DNA of 24,535 nt from SM23-73-3 sp965369445 (GTDB lineage Bacteria > Zixibacteria > MSB-5A5 > SM1-73): positions 1-24,535 of the forward strand of contig CBDUQU010000030.1 of NCBI GenBank assembly GCA_965369445.1, given 5' to 3'. The position numbers and the translations under genes are program-made. Position 1 is the stretch's first letter. The number at the start of each line of letters is the position of its first letter. A model generated the notes under the pieces. It did no database searches. It saw nothing but the letters and a program-made list of their open reading frames with translations, and was not told where the DNA came from. Below are positions 1 through 7,515 of this stretch, piece after piece.

Positions 1-447
1 GAGGGAGAGACCGGAATTGACTACGACTTTTCGACCAGCACGACCGACCCCGAAGAGGACAGCATATTCTATTGGTTCGATTGGGGAGACGGCATCAACT
101 CCGGTTGGTTGGGGCCTTTCGCCTCTGGAGATGTTTGCACCACGTCAAACTCCTGGAGCGATCCGGGTACCTACTCCGTCAAAGCGAAAGCCAAAGATAC
201 CTTTGGTCACGAAAGCAACTGGTCGGAATCGCTTATCATCAGTGTCTACGCCCGCGGCGACTGCAACGGGGACGGAACGACAGATGTAGGGGATGTCGTC
301 TATTTAGTGAATTATCTCTACAAGAATGGTCCCGCTCCAAGTCCAGTGCAGGCAGGGGACTGCAATTGCGATGGAACTGTCGATCTGGGGGATGTAGTAC
401 ACCTGGTCAACTACCTTTACAGAGGTGGACCCACACCGGGCTGTTAA
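1..447 (+). CDS. Partial secreted protein, C-terminal PKD domain plus dockerin (probably a C25-type peptidase)
   Basis: The reading frame is open from base 1 and stops at 445-447, so the 5' part lies outside the window. The visible 148 residues begin with a PKD-type beta-sandwich (FDWGDG motif near residue 30, KAKD near residue 60). A two-repeat dockerin follows (GDCNGDG ... GDCNCDG ...) and the protein ends in Pro-Gly-Cys. This tail closely matches that of B2 (11527-13836), where the same PKD-dockerin pair follows a C25 peptidase domain, and the next six genes are all C25-dockerin proteins. I therefore infer that the missing part is a seventh C25 peptidase, but the catalytic domain itself is not visible. 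Dockerin loops bind calcium and normally dock onto cohesins; no cohesin is present in this window. The gap to the next gene is 92 bp with no convincing terminator. Confidence 0.85.
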   Translation, partial: EGETGIDYDFSTSTTDPEEDSIFYWFDWGDGINSGWLGPFASGDVCTTSNSWSDPGTYSVKAKAKDTFGHESNWSESLIISVYARGDCNGDGTTDVGDVVYLVNYLYKNGPAPSPVQAGDCNCDGTVDLGDVVHLVNYLYRGGPTPGC

Positions 448-539
448 TGGAACAGGTGAGACGCTCATTACAGGAAGAAATTGGTTGCTTTTCCTGAAAA
501 GCGGTTATCTTGTATGTAGGGTCAGGAGGAAAGAGACGA

Positions 540-2693
540 ATGGGTATAATCAGCCGATCTGCAAGCCGTCTGATCAGCAGCTTGTTTGCTGGCATTGCGG
601 TCTTGGCCGTCGCTTCAGCGTCACTCGCCGCTGATGTTCTGACTATTGAGGTCGATGCCGGAGAGTATCAGATTATCAATCGCGATCGAGGCCAACTTAT
701 CAAGATGGAGGGATTCGGTTACCTCAAGGTTCCGGGCAAACCGATGCTTCCTTCCAAGAATTTCCTAATTGCCTTACCGCCTGGTGCCAGGGTTCAATCA
801 GTTGAAGTCAGGGGGTTTGGCTCTGAGCAATTGCCGGGCACCTACCAGATCATGCCAACTCCGCCGATCCTGCCCTTGGCTGATGCGCCGCAATACCAGG
901 AACTAGTAGAAGAGCTACAACTTGAGTGGCAGGAGAATAACCAGACAGTCTACTCCTCAGATCAGGTCTATCCGAAAGAAAGAGGAAAACTGAAAACTTT
1001 AGGAACCCTGCGGAAATACTCCTACGTCTCGGTCTCCTTCTACCCTTTCAGCTACCATCCACTATCAGGCCGATTAGTCCACTACCATGCTGCACAGATC
1101 ACCATTGAGTACAACTTGCCTTCTCCTGGCACAATCGAAGCTCAGGGCGCCGAGGAATCGAAGTGGGACGACCTGGCTGACAAGAAAGCCGCAGAGTTGT
1201 TTGTCAACTATGATGAAATGAAAGGACGGTATCAACCTACAGGTTCGCCGCGAGACACTGAGTCGCAAACCTGCGATTACGTGATCATTACGTCCAACAC
1301 ACTTCAGAGTGCCATCGTCGCTTCGAACTTTCCGGATTGGAAGGCTTCCTTGGGATACAACGTCAGAACCGTATTTATCACCGACACTGAGATAGCCGGT
1401 CAAGCAGGCGTCGACTTAGCGGAAAAGATTCGCAATTTCCTCAGATACAACTATATCCCCTGGGGTATCGAATATGTCCTTCTGGTAGGCGATTATGTAA
1501 CCATCCCCATGCGGTACTGCTATCCTGGCGGCAGCGACGTGCCCACTGACTACTACTATGCAGATTTATCCTATTCGGATGCCGACTCCTGGGATTCCGA
1601 TGGCGACGGGGTCTACGGTGAATACGGTCAAGACAGCCCTGACTTCTTAGCCGAGGTCTCTGTGGGCCGGATTCCCACAGACGACGGCACCCGGATAACT
1701 TACACCCTGAACAAACTGGTCGCCTTTGAACAGGACACTGGATCGTGGAAGGATCAGGCTTTGCATGCGAATGCCATATCCCGCTTTGCCAATCAGGATC
1801 ACGATAGCGTGACCTTCGTAGAAGGCCACTGTCTCTATTCGATAGAAGCAGACCTGATGAATGGCTGGACAATCAGCCATTACAGCGAGCAGGAAGGTCT
1901 ATCTACTTCCGGTTACCCCTGGCCTGCACTGAGCGAATCGGCGTTTATCAATGATTGGCGAAACGGGCAATACGGCGTCGTCAATTGGTATGGCCATGGC
2001 TCGTGGTCCCACGTAGTACGAATGGTATGGGTGTGGGACGATGGGGACGGCGTGCCGGAAACAGACGGATCCGATCTAATAGAACAGCCAGCATTCGTCT
2101 CCGTATGGAGCAATCTGGATGACGACCATCCTTCCATCGTTTTCGCCATCTCGTGCAATGTGGGCTGGCCGGAGCCTCAAGCCGGTGGAAATCTGGGAAT
2201 TGATCTGCTGACCGAACCCGGATTCGGCTCTTCGGCAGGTATAGTGAGTGCCACCAGATCCGGGTGCGCTACAGCGGATTGGTTTGGAAGACCGGCGGGC
2301 ATTGATGCGATATGCTATGAATTCAACCGTTATATGATTACTGAATTGAGGAGGATAGGCGACGCCATCTACGATTCTAAATTCTACTGCAATCAGAACT
2401 ATGCATGGGACCACTATTACGAATACAGGAATATGTTTGGCTTAAACCTCTATGGCGACCCCTCACTGGTCAGAGAAGGAGTCTCGGGATTCACCTGCGG
2501 TGACTGCAACGGCGACGGGATAGTGGACGTTGGGGACGTAGTCTTTCTGGTAAACTATCTGTACAAGAATGGCTCCGCTCCGGATCCCGTGCAAGCGGGA
2601 GACTGCAACTGCGACAGCACGGTTGACCTTGGAGACGTCGTTTATCTGATTAATTACCTGTTCAAGCAGGGCTCGCCTCCTGGCGGCTGTTGA
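540..2693 (+). CDS. Secreted gingipain-like C25 cysteine peptidase with C-terminal dockerin (A1)
   Basis: Predicted secreted endopeptidase of 717 residues. I chose the ATG at 540 over a TTG at 510 because GGAGG lies at a usable distance upstream and the product then starts directly with a signal peptide (hydrophobic core about residues 11-28, ASLAA cleavage region). Residues about 30-230 resemble the C25 propeptide (VPGKPMLPS motif, KYSYVSVSFYPFSY motif). The catalytic domain follows, with the His of a GHG motif at about residue 486 and the Cys of ISCN at about 539, the expected His-Cys pair. Aspartate-rich loops (DSDGDG near 352, WDDGDG after the His) look like calcium sites. A dockerin occupies about 653-717 and ends in Cys. 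It is the first gene of a probable three-gene operon. Compared with A2 and A3 it has a shorter loop before PTDYYYADLS. The substrate is unknown. Confidence 0.9.
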   Translation: MGIISRSASRLISSLFAGIAVLAVASASLAADVLTIEVDAGEYQIINRDRGQLIKMEGFGYLKVPGKPMLPSKNFLIALPPGARVQSVEVRGFGSEQLPGTYQIMPTPPILPLADAPQYQELVEELQLEWQENNQTVYSSDQVYPKERGKLKTLGTLRKYSYVSVSFYPFSYHPLSGRLVHYHAAQITIEYNLPSPGTIEAQGAEESKWDDLADKKAAELFVNYDEMKGRYQPTGSPRDTESQTCDYVIITSNTLQSAIVASNFPDWKASLGYNVRTVFITDTEIAGQAGVDLAEKIRNFLRYNYIPWGIEYVLLVGDYVTIPMRYCYPGGSDVPTDYYYADLSYSDADSWDSDGDGVYGEYGQDSPDFLAEVSVGRIPTDDGTRITYTLNKLVAFEQDTGSWKDQALHANAISRFANQDHDSVTFVEGHCLYSIEADLMNGWTISHYSEQEGLSTSGYPWPALSESAFINDWRNGQYGVVNWYGHGSWSHVVRMVWVWDDGDGVPETDGSDLIEQPAFVSVWSNLDDDHPSIVFAISCNVGWPEPQAGGNLGIDLLTEPGFGSSAGIVSATRSGCATADWFGRPAGIDAICYEFNRYMITELRRIGDAIYDSKFYCNQNYAWDHYYEYRNMFGLNLYGDPSLVREGVSGFTCGDCNGDGIVDVGDVVFLVNYLYKNGSAPDPVQAGDCNCDSTVDLGDVVYLINYLFKQGSPPGGC

Positions 2694-2745
2694 GCGCGGA
2701 GTTTTCAGAAGGCATGCATATTCCTTAATCGGAGGAGGTCAATAG

Positions 2746-4932
2746 ATGAATAAGACCAGGCACTTAAGACAGAGTTTTGCGATCGGAATGACTTCAGTGC
2801 TTTTGTTCTCGGTCCTCGCTTCGACAGCAGTTGCATCCGACCTTCTGACGATAGACGTAAGCGCTGGCCACTATGACATCGTAAACAAGGGCGCCGAGCA
2901 TATGATCGAAATGGAGGGATTCGGCTATTTGATGGATCCGGGAAAGCCGATGCTTCCATCCAGGAGCTTCCTTATTGCTCTGCCGCCTGGCGCCAAAGTT
3001 CAATCTGTGGAGGTCAAGGACATCGGCTCAGAGCAATTACCGGGCGCATACCGAATTATGCCGACTCCACTCATACGGCCTATGACCGACCTTGGGCAGG
3101 GTCGGGAATTCATCGAACGATTAGAACGCGAATGGGAAGACAACAACCGAGCCGTTTACTCATCCGACCAGGCTTACCCGACGGAACGCGGAGAGCTCAA
3201 AGGTTCGGGTACCTTGCGAAAATACTCCTACGCCTCTGTCTCCTTCTATCCATTCAGCTACCATCCACAATCGGGCCGACTCATATACTGCCCAGCCGCA
3301 CAGATTAGCGTCGAGTACGAGCTACCTTCTCCGGGCACAGAAGAAGCTAAGAAGGTCGAGGAGATGAAGTGGGACAACTTGGCAGATGAAAGGGCATCAA
3401 GGCTGTTCGTGAACTACGAGGAGATGAAGGGATTGTATCAGCCAACAGGGCTACGATCCGGCGCCTCATCACAGACGCACGACTATGTGATCATCACCAC
3501 CAGCGCCCTTCAAAGCTCTATTATTGCCTCCAACTTCCTGAACTGGAAGACTTCATTGGAATATAACCCCAGGATCGTCTTAACTACTGACCCCGAGATA
3601 GCCGGTCAAGCTGGTGCCGACCTTCCGGAGAAGATTCGAAACTTCCTCAGATACAACTACATTCCCTGGGGCATCGAATATGTTCTTTTAGTCGGCGATC
3701 ATGCCACCATTCCCATGCGCTACTGTTACCCGGACTCCACAAACCACCTAAGTGGAGCCGGCGACCCGTCGTCCTGGCCCTGGGCCGGCGACGTTCCCAC
3801 CGACTATTACTATGCAGATCTGTCCGGTCCTGATGCAACCTCCTGGGATTCGGACGGCGACGGTTTCTGCGGCGAATACCGGCAGGACAACCCCGACTTC
3901 TTAGCCGAGGTCTATGTGGGTCGCATTCCCACCAGCATCGGCTCCCGCATAACTTACACCCTCAACAAACTGGTTGCTTTTGAGCAGGATACCGGAGCCT
4001 GGAAGCAGCAGGTTCTGCATGCCGGTGCCATCGCCTATTTTGAGAACGAAGATTACAGCGGCCGGGATTTAGGAGACGGCGCCGCCATCCTGGATTCAAT
4101 CGAGACCGATATTATGGGCGGTTGGACTATAAGCCACTACAGCGAGCAGGGAGGCCTGGGACCTTCCGCCTACGATTGGCCTGCGCTGAACGAAATCGCA
4201 TTCATCGGTGACTGGCGGAACGGCCAGTATGGGGTGGTAAACTGGTCCGCTCACGGCTGGTCGAACCGGGTGGCCCGGAAGGTATGGGCATGGGACGATG
4301 GAGACGGTGTTCCGGAATCCAACGAGATGTCGTGGCCCGATATGATCAGCATCACTTCCAACTTGGACGATGACTTCCCATCCATCGTCTACGCAGTCTC
4401 CTGTTTGGTGGGCTATCCGGAACCGAATGCCTGGGGCAACATGGGAATCGACCTCTTGACCAAGCCCTCGTATGGCGCCTCGGTCGGGGTCCTCAGCGGT
4501 ACCCGGGTAGTCTGGGTGTCTAAGGGCGACGGAGAACTGCTCTGTTATGAATTCAATCGTTTCCTGATTGATGGCCCGGCCGGACCCGAAAGAGTCGGCA
4601 ACGCCCTGTACGACTCGGAGTTCTTCTACAACCAAAACTACACCTGGAACCACTATTCTGAATACTGGAACCCATTCGGCTACAACCTTTATGGCGATCC
4701 GTCACTGGTCCGAGAGGGAATCTCCACATTTACCTGCGGTGACTGCAACAACGACGGAACGATAGATGTCGGGGACGTAGTTTATCTGGTGAACTATCTG
4801 TACAAGAATGGCTCCGCTCCGGATCCCCAACAGGCCGGAGACTGCAACTGCGATGCCACTGTTGACCTTGGGGACGTCGTCTATCTGATTAACTACCTCT
4901 ACAAGCAGGGCTCGCCTCCTGGCGGCTGTTGA
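2746..4932 (+). CDS. Secreted gingipain-like C25 cysteine peptidase with C-terminal dockerin (A2)
   Basis: A paralogue of A1, 728 residues. GGAGGAGG precedes the ATG at normal spacing. The signal peptide runs to about residue 30 (VAS-D junction), followed by the C25 propeptide-like region with VPGKP changed to DPGKP. The catalytic His is at about residue 503 in SAHGW rather than the usual GHG, and the Cys is at about 553 in VSCL. A loop of about 14 residues absent from A1 (NHLSGAGDPSSWPWAG) precedes PTDYYYADLS. The calcium-like loops DSDGDG and WDDGDGVPE are both present. The dockerin occupies about 664-728 and ends GGC. The gene starts 52 bp after A1 with no terminator between, so cotranscription is likely. 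A short conserved stretch before the start (GAGTTTT ... AGAAGG) recurs before A3, suggesting that the duplicated unit included the spacer. Confidence 0.9.
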   Translation: MNKTRHLRQSFAIGMTSVLLFSVLASTAVASDLLTIDVSAGHYDIVNKGAEHMIEMEGFGYLMDPGKPMLPSRSFLIALPPGAKVQSVEVKDIGSEQLPGAYRIMPTPLIRPMTDLGQGREFIERLEREWEDNNRAVYSSDQAYPTERGELKGSGTLRKYSYASVSFYPFSYHPQSGRLIYCPAAQISVEYELPSPGTEEAKKVEEMKWDNLADERASRLFVNYEEMKGLYQPTGLRSGASSQTHDYVIITTSALQSSIIASNFLNWKTSLEYNPRIVLTTDPEIAGQAGADLPEKIRNFLRYNYIPWGIEYVLLVGDHATIPMRYCYPDSTNHLSGAGDPSSWPWAGDVPTDYYYADLSGPDATSWDSDGDGFCGEYRQDNPDFLAEVYVGRIPTSIGSRITYTLNKLVAFEQDTGAWKQQVLHAGAIAYFENEDYSGRDLGDGAAILDSIETDIMGGWTISHYSEQGGLGPSAYDWPALNEIAFIGDWRNGQYGVVNWSAHGWSNRVARKVWAWDDGDGVPESNEMSWPDMISITSNLDDDFPSIVYAVSCLVGYPEPNAWGNMGIDLLTKPSYGASVGVLSGTRVVWVSKGDGELLCYEFNRFLIDGPAGPERVGNALYDSEFFYNQNYTWNHYSEYWNPFGYNLYGDPSLVREGISTFTCGDCNNDGTIDVGDVVYLVNYLYKNGSAPDPQQAGDCNCDATVDLGDVVYLINYLYKQGSPPGGC

Positions 4933-4983
4933 GGCTGGAGTTTTGAGAAGGGACGCGTATTCTTAGTAGAAGGAGGTCAGTAG

Positions 4984-7188
4984 ATGAGCAAGAGAAAACA
5001 CTTGAGCCGCAATTTGGCGATTGGGATCATTTCAGTACTTTCACTCTCTGCCCTGGTCCCGACGGCGGCTGCATCCGACATTTTGACAATAGACGTGAGC
5101 GCAGGCCAGTACCAAATCGTCAACAAGGGCACCGAGCAGATGATCGAGATGGAAGGATTCGGTTACCTGATGGTTCCGGGGAAACCGATGCTTCCTTCCA
5201 AGAACTTCCTGATTGCTTTGCCACCAGGTTCCAGAGTCGTGTCCGTAGAGGTCCAAGGCATCCGGGCTGAGCAGTTGCCGGGAGATTATAGAATCATACC
5301 CACTCCGCCGATTTTGCCGTTGGCTGATGCAGCGCATTACCGGGAGCTTGTGAATGAGCTGCGAAGTGAGTGGTATGACAACAACCAGATGGTCTATTCA
5401 GATGATCAAGCTTATCCCAGCGTGAGGGGAAAACTGAATAGTTTGGGTACTCTGCGAAAGTACTCGTATGTTTCGGTCTCCTTCTACCCTTTCAGCTACC
5501 ATCCACAATCGGGCCGATTAGTCCACTTCCATGCCGCACAAATCAATATCCGTTATGACGTGCCTTCTCCTGGCACAGCGGAAGCTCAGCAGGTCGAGGA
5601 ATCGAAGTGGGACAACCTGGCTGACGAAAAGGCCTCAAGGTTGTTTCTCAATTATGAGGCGATGAGGGGGCTGTACCAACCCACAGGATCAAAGCCTGCC
5701 AACTCAGCGCAGACGCATGATTATGTTATCATCACCACCACTTCCCTTCAAAGCGCAATCGTCGCTTCGAACTTCCTGAACTGGAAAGCCTCCTTGGGGT
5801 ACAATGTTCGAACCGTATTCATCACAGACCCTGAGATAGCCGGTCAAGCTGGCGGCGACCTGGCTGAGAAGATTCGCAACTTCCTCCGAAATAACTACGT
5901 TTCCTGGGGAATCGAATACGTCCTGTTGATCGGCGACTACGCCACCATTCCCATGCGCTATTGTTATCCTGACCCAGCAAACCACACCAATCAGGCAGGC
6001 ATCCCCAACGCAACCAGCGGAGAGAACCCGACCGATTACTACTATGCAGACCTGTCTGATCCGGACGACGTCTCCTGGGACTTAGACGGTGACGGATACT
6101 ACGGTGAATATGGTCATGACAACCCCGACTTCTTGGCCGAGGTATACGTTGGGCGCATTCCGACCAACAACACCGCTCGAATCACTTATGCATTGAACAA
6201 ATCGGTCAGTTCTGAACAGGACACCGGATCCTGGAAGAACAGTGCATTGCACGGCGGGGCGTTCTGGTATCTTACCAACGAGGACAACAACGGCAGACCG
6301 GCATACGACGGGGCCACCTGCATGAACGAGATCGAGACCAATCTTATGGCCGGCTGGACAGTCAGTCACTACAGTGAGCAGGGAGGTCTGGAGATTTCTA
6401 CGTTTCCCTGGCCAGCCCTGAGTGAGGCGGCCTTTGCCAGCGATTGGCGAACCGGGCAATACAGCATAGTAAACTGGGGCGCTCACGGTTGGACTGACGG
6501 AGCGGCCCGGAAAATCTGGGCATGGGACGACGGGGATGGAGTTCCGGAAAACTCGGGTCCCAATGAGATGTCATGGCCCTATTTCATCGGCACATCTTCC
6601 AGCCTGGACGACGATCATCCATGCATCCTCTTCCCTATCTCATGCGTGATCAACTACCCGGAGCCCAACGCCTGGGGCAACATGGGGATCGATCTGCTGA
6701 CGGAACCATCGTACGGGGCGTGCGTCGGAGTTCTCGCCGCAACGCGGATAGTCTATGGCTCGTCGGGATGGCCCACCAATCCGGGCGGCGGTGAATCAAT
6801 GTGCTACGAGTTCAATCGCCACATGATAGACGGCCCCAGCGGGCCCGAGAAGGTGGGAGACGCGGTCTATAACTCCAAGTTCTTCTGCCACGACAACTAC
6901 GGCTTTGCCCATTTCGCCGAATACTGGAACATGGTCACTTACAACCTCTATGGCGATCCGTCGCTGGTGAGGGAAGGGATATCCCAGTTCACTTTTGGCG
7001 ACTGCAACGGCGACGGGATCTTAGATGTCGGTGACGTTGTCTATCTTGTCAACTACTTGTACAGGAACGGATCTGCTCCCGATCCGGTGGAAGCCGGGGA
7101 TGCCAATTGCGACGGGATCGTTGATGTTGGCGACGTGGTTTATCTGACAAACTATCTTTACAGAGGCGGAAACCCACCCGGCTGTTGA
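4984..7188 (+). CDS. Secreted gingipain-like C25 cysteine peptidase with C-terminal dockerin (A3)
   Basis: The third subfamily A paralogue, 734 residues. GAAGGAGG lies just before the ATG. The signal peptide ends near AAAS-D at about residue 31, followed by the propeptide-like segment (VPGKPMLPS) and the catalytic domain. The catalytic His is at about residue 501 in GAHGW and the Cys at about 554 in ISCV. The loop before PTDYYYADLS differs again from A1 and A2 (NHTNQAGIPNATSGEN), and the segment after the His carries WDDGDGVPE. The dockerin (about 671-734) has GDCNGDG in its first repeat and GDANCDG in its second, and ends PPGC. A strong hairpin terminator follows at 7223, so this is probably the last gene of the A operon. 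Its likely role is extracellular or cell-surface proteolysis; specificity cannot be read from the sequence. Confidence 0.9.
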   Translation: MSKRKHLSRNLAIGIISVLSLSALVPTAAASDILTIDVSAGQYQIVNKGTEQMIEMEGFGYLMVPGKPMLPSKNFLIALPPGSRVVSVEVQGIRAEQLPGDYRIIPTPPILPLADAAHYRELVNELRSEWYDNNQMVYSDDQAYPSVRGKLNSLGTLRKYSYVSVSFYPFSYHPQSGRLVHFHAAQINIRYDVPSPGTAEAQQVEESKWDNLADEKASRLFLNYEAMRGLYQPTGSKPANSAQTHDYVIITTTSLQSAIVASNFLNWKASLGYNVRTVFITDPEIAGQAGGDLAEKIRNFLRNNYVSWGIEYVLLIGDYATIPMRYCYPDPANHTNQAGIPNATSGENPTDYYYADLSDPDDVSWDLDGDGYYGEYGHDNPDFLAEVYVGRIPTNNTARITYALNKSVSSEQDTGSWKNSALHGGAFWYLTNEDNNGRPAYDGATCMNEIETNLMAGWTVSHYSEQGGLEISTFPWPALSEAAFASDWRTGQYSIVNWGAHGWTDGAARKIWAWDDGDGVPENSGPNEMSWPYFIGTSSSLDDDHPCILFPISCVINYPEPNAWGNMGIDLLTEPSYGACVGVLAATRIVYGSSGWPTNPGGGESMCYEFNRHMIDGPSGPEKVGDAVYNSKFFCHDNYGFAHFAEYWNMVTYNLYGDPSLVREGISQFTFGDCNGDGILDVGDVVYLVNYLYRNGSAPDPVEAGDANCDGIVDVGDVVYLTNYLYRGGNPPGC

Positions 7189-7222
7189 GACAGAGCTAAC
7201 GAATATTCTGCGACAAACACGA

Positions 7223-7259
7223 AAGCCCCAGCTCTCAGAGAAGCTGGGGTTTTTCTTTC
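7223..7259 (+). terminator. Rho-independent terminator after A3
   Basis: The hairpin pairs CCCCAGCT (7227-7234) with AGCTGGGG (7242-7249) around a short AG-rich loop and is followed by a run of T. It lies about 35 bp after the A3 stop codon and probably ends the A operon. The flanking A-rich and T-rich arms could allow function in both directions. Confidence 0.85.
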
Positions 7260-7266
7260 GTCGCGA

Positions 7267-7360
7267 GATGTTTGTCGGGCAGATCGGTAGGTCGGGTTGC
7301 GACCGGAGGGAGCTACCCGACACCCGCGATGTTTGTCGGGCAGGCGTACGCCAGCCCGAC
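7267..7360. repeat. Direct repeat of GATGTTTGTCGGGCAG with internal palindromes
   Basis: The 16-mer GATGTTTGTCGGGCAG occurs at 7267-7282 and again at 7328-7343, a spacing of 61 bp. Between them GTCGGGT (7291-7297) pairs with ACCCGAC (7315-7321). The second copy opens a 26-bp palindrome, GTCGGGC-A-GGCGTACGCC-A-GCCCGAC (7335-7360). The sequence looks like a REP/MITE-type intergenic element. It sits between the A operon terminator and the B1 promoter. Confidence 0.7.
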
Positions 7361-7374
7361 CCACTTCAACCCAG

Positions 7375-7392
7375 GTTCGGCTGAAGCCGAAC
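7375..7392. repeat. Short perfect hairpin upstream of the B1 promoter
   Basis: GTTCGGC (7375-7381) and GCCGAAC (7386-7392) form a perfect 7-bp stem with a TGAA loop. There is no T run, so it is more likely part of the neighbouring repeat element than a terminator. Confidence 0.5.
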
Positions 7393-7425
7393 ATTCCACG
7401 CTCAACGTTAATAGTACAGTTTTGC

Positions 7426-7453
7426 TTGACTTTTTTCACTTTTGGATTATTAT
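7426..7453 (+). promoter_or_regulatory. Sigma-70-type promoter for B1
   Basis: The -35 box TTGACT (7426-7431) is followed by a 16-bp spacer and the -10 box TATTAT (7448-7453). The same -35, the same 16-bp spacing and a similar T-rich spacer occur before B2 and B3, which supports a real promoter. This copy has the weakest -10 of the three. The leader to the B1 start is about 60 bp and contains GAGGAGAGG as ribosome binding site. Confidence 0.7.
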
Positions 7454-7515
7454 TAATTTGTGCTTGCTGTTTTACTTTCATATTGTCATTCTAACTAACA
7501 CGAGAGGAGAGGACT

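Noticed and set aside
510..539. TTG start 10 codons upstream for A1
   Set aside because: It would put the ribosome binding site GGAGG inside the gene and add a non-signal-like segment before the signal peptide. The ATG at 540 is better placed.
4096..4653. 185-codon - strand open frame inside A2
   Set aside because: A shadow of the C25 catalytic domain; similar shadows appear in the paralogues at matching places.
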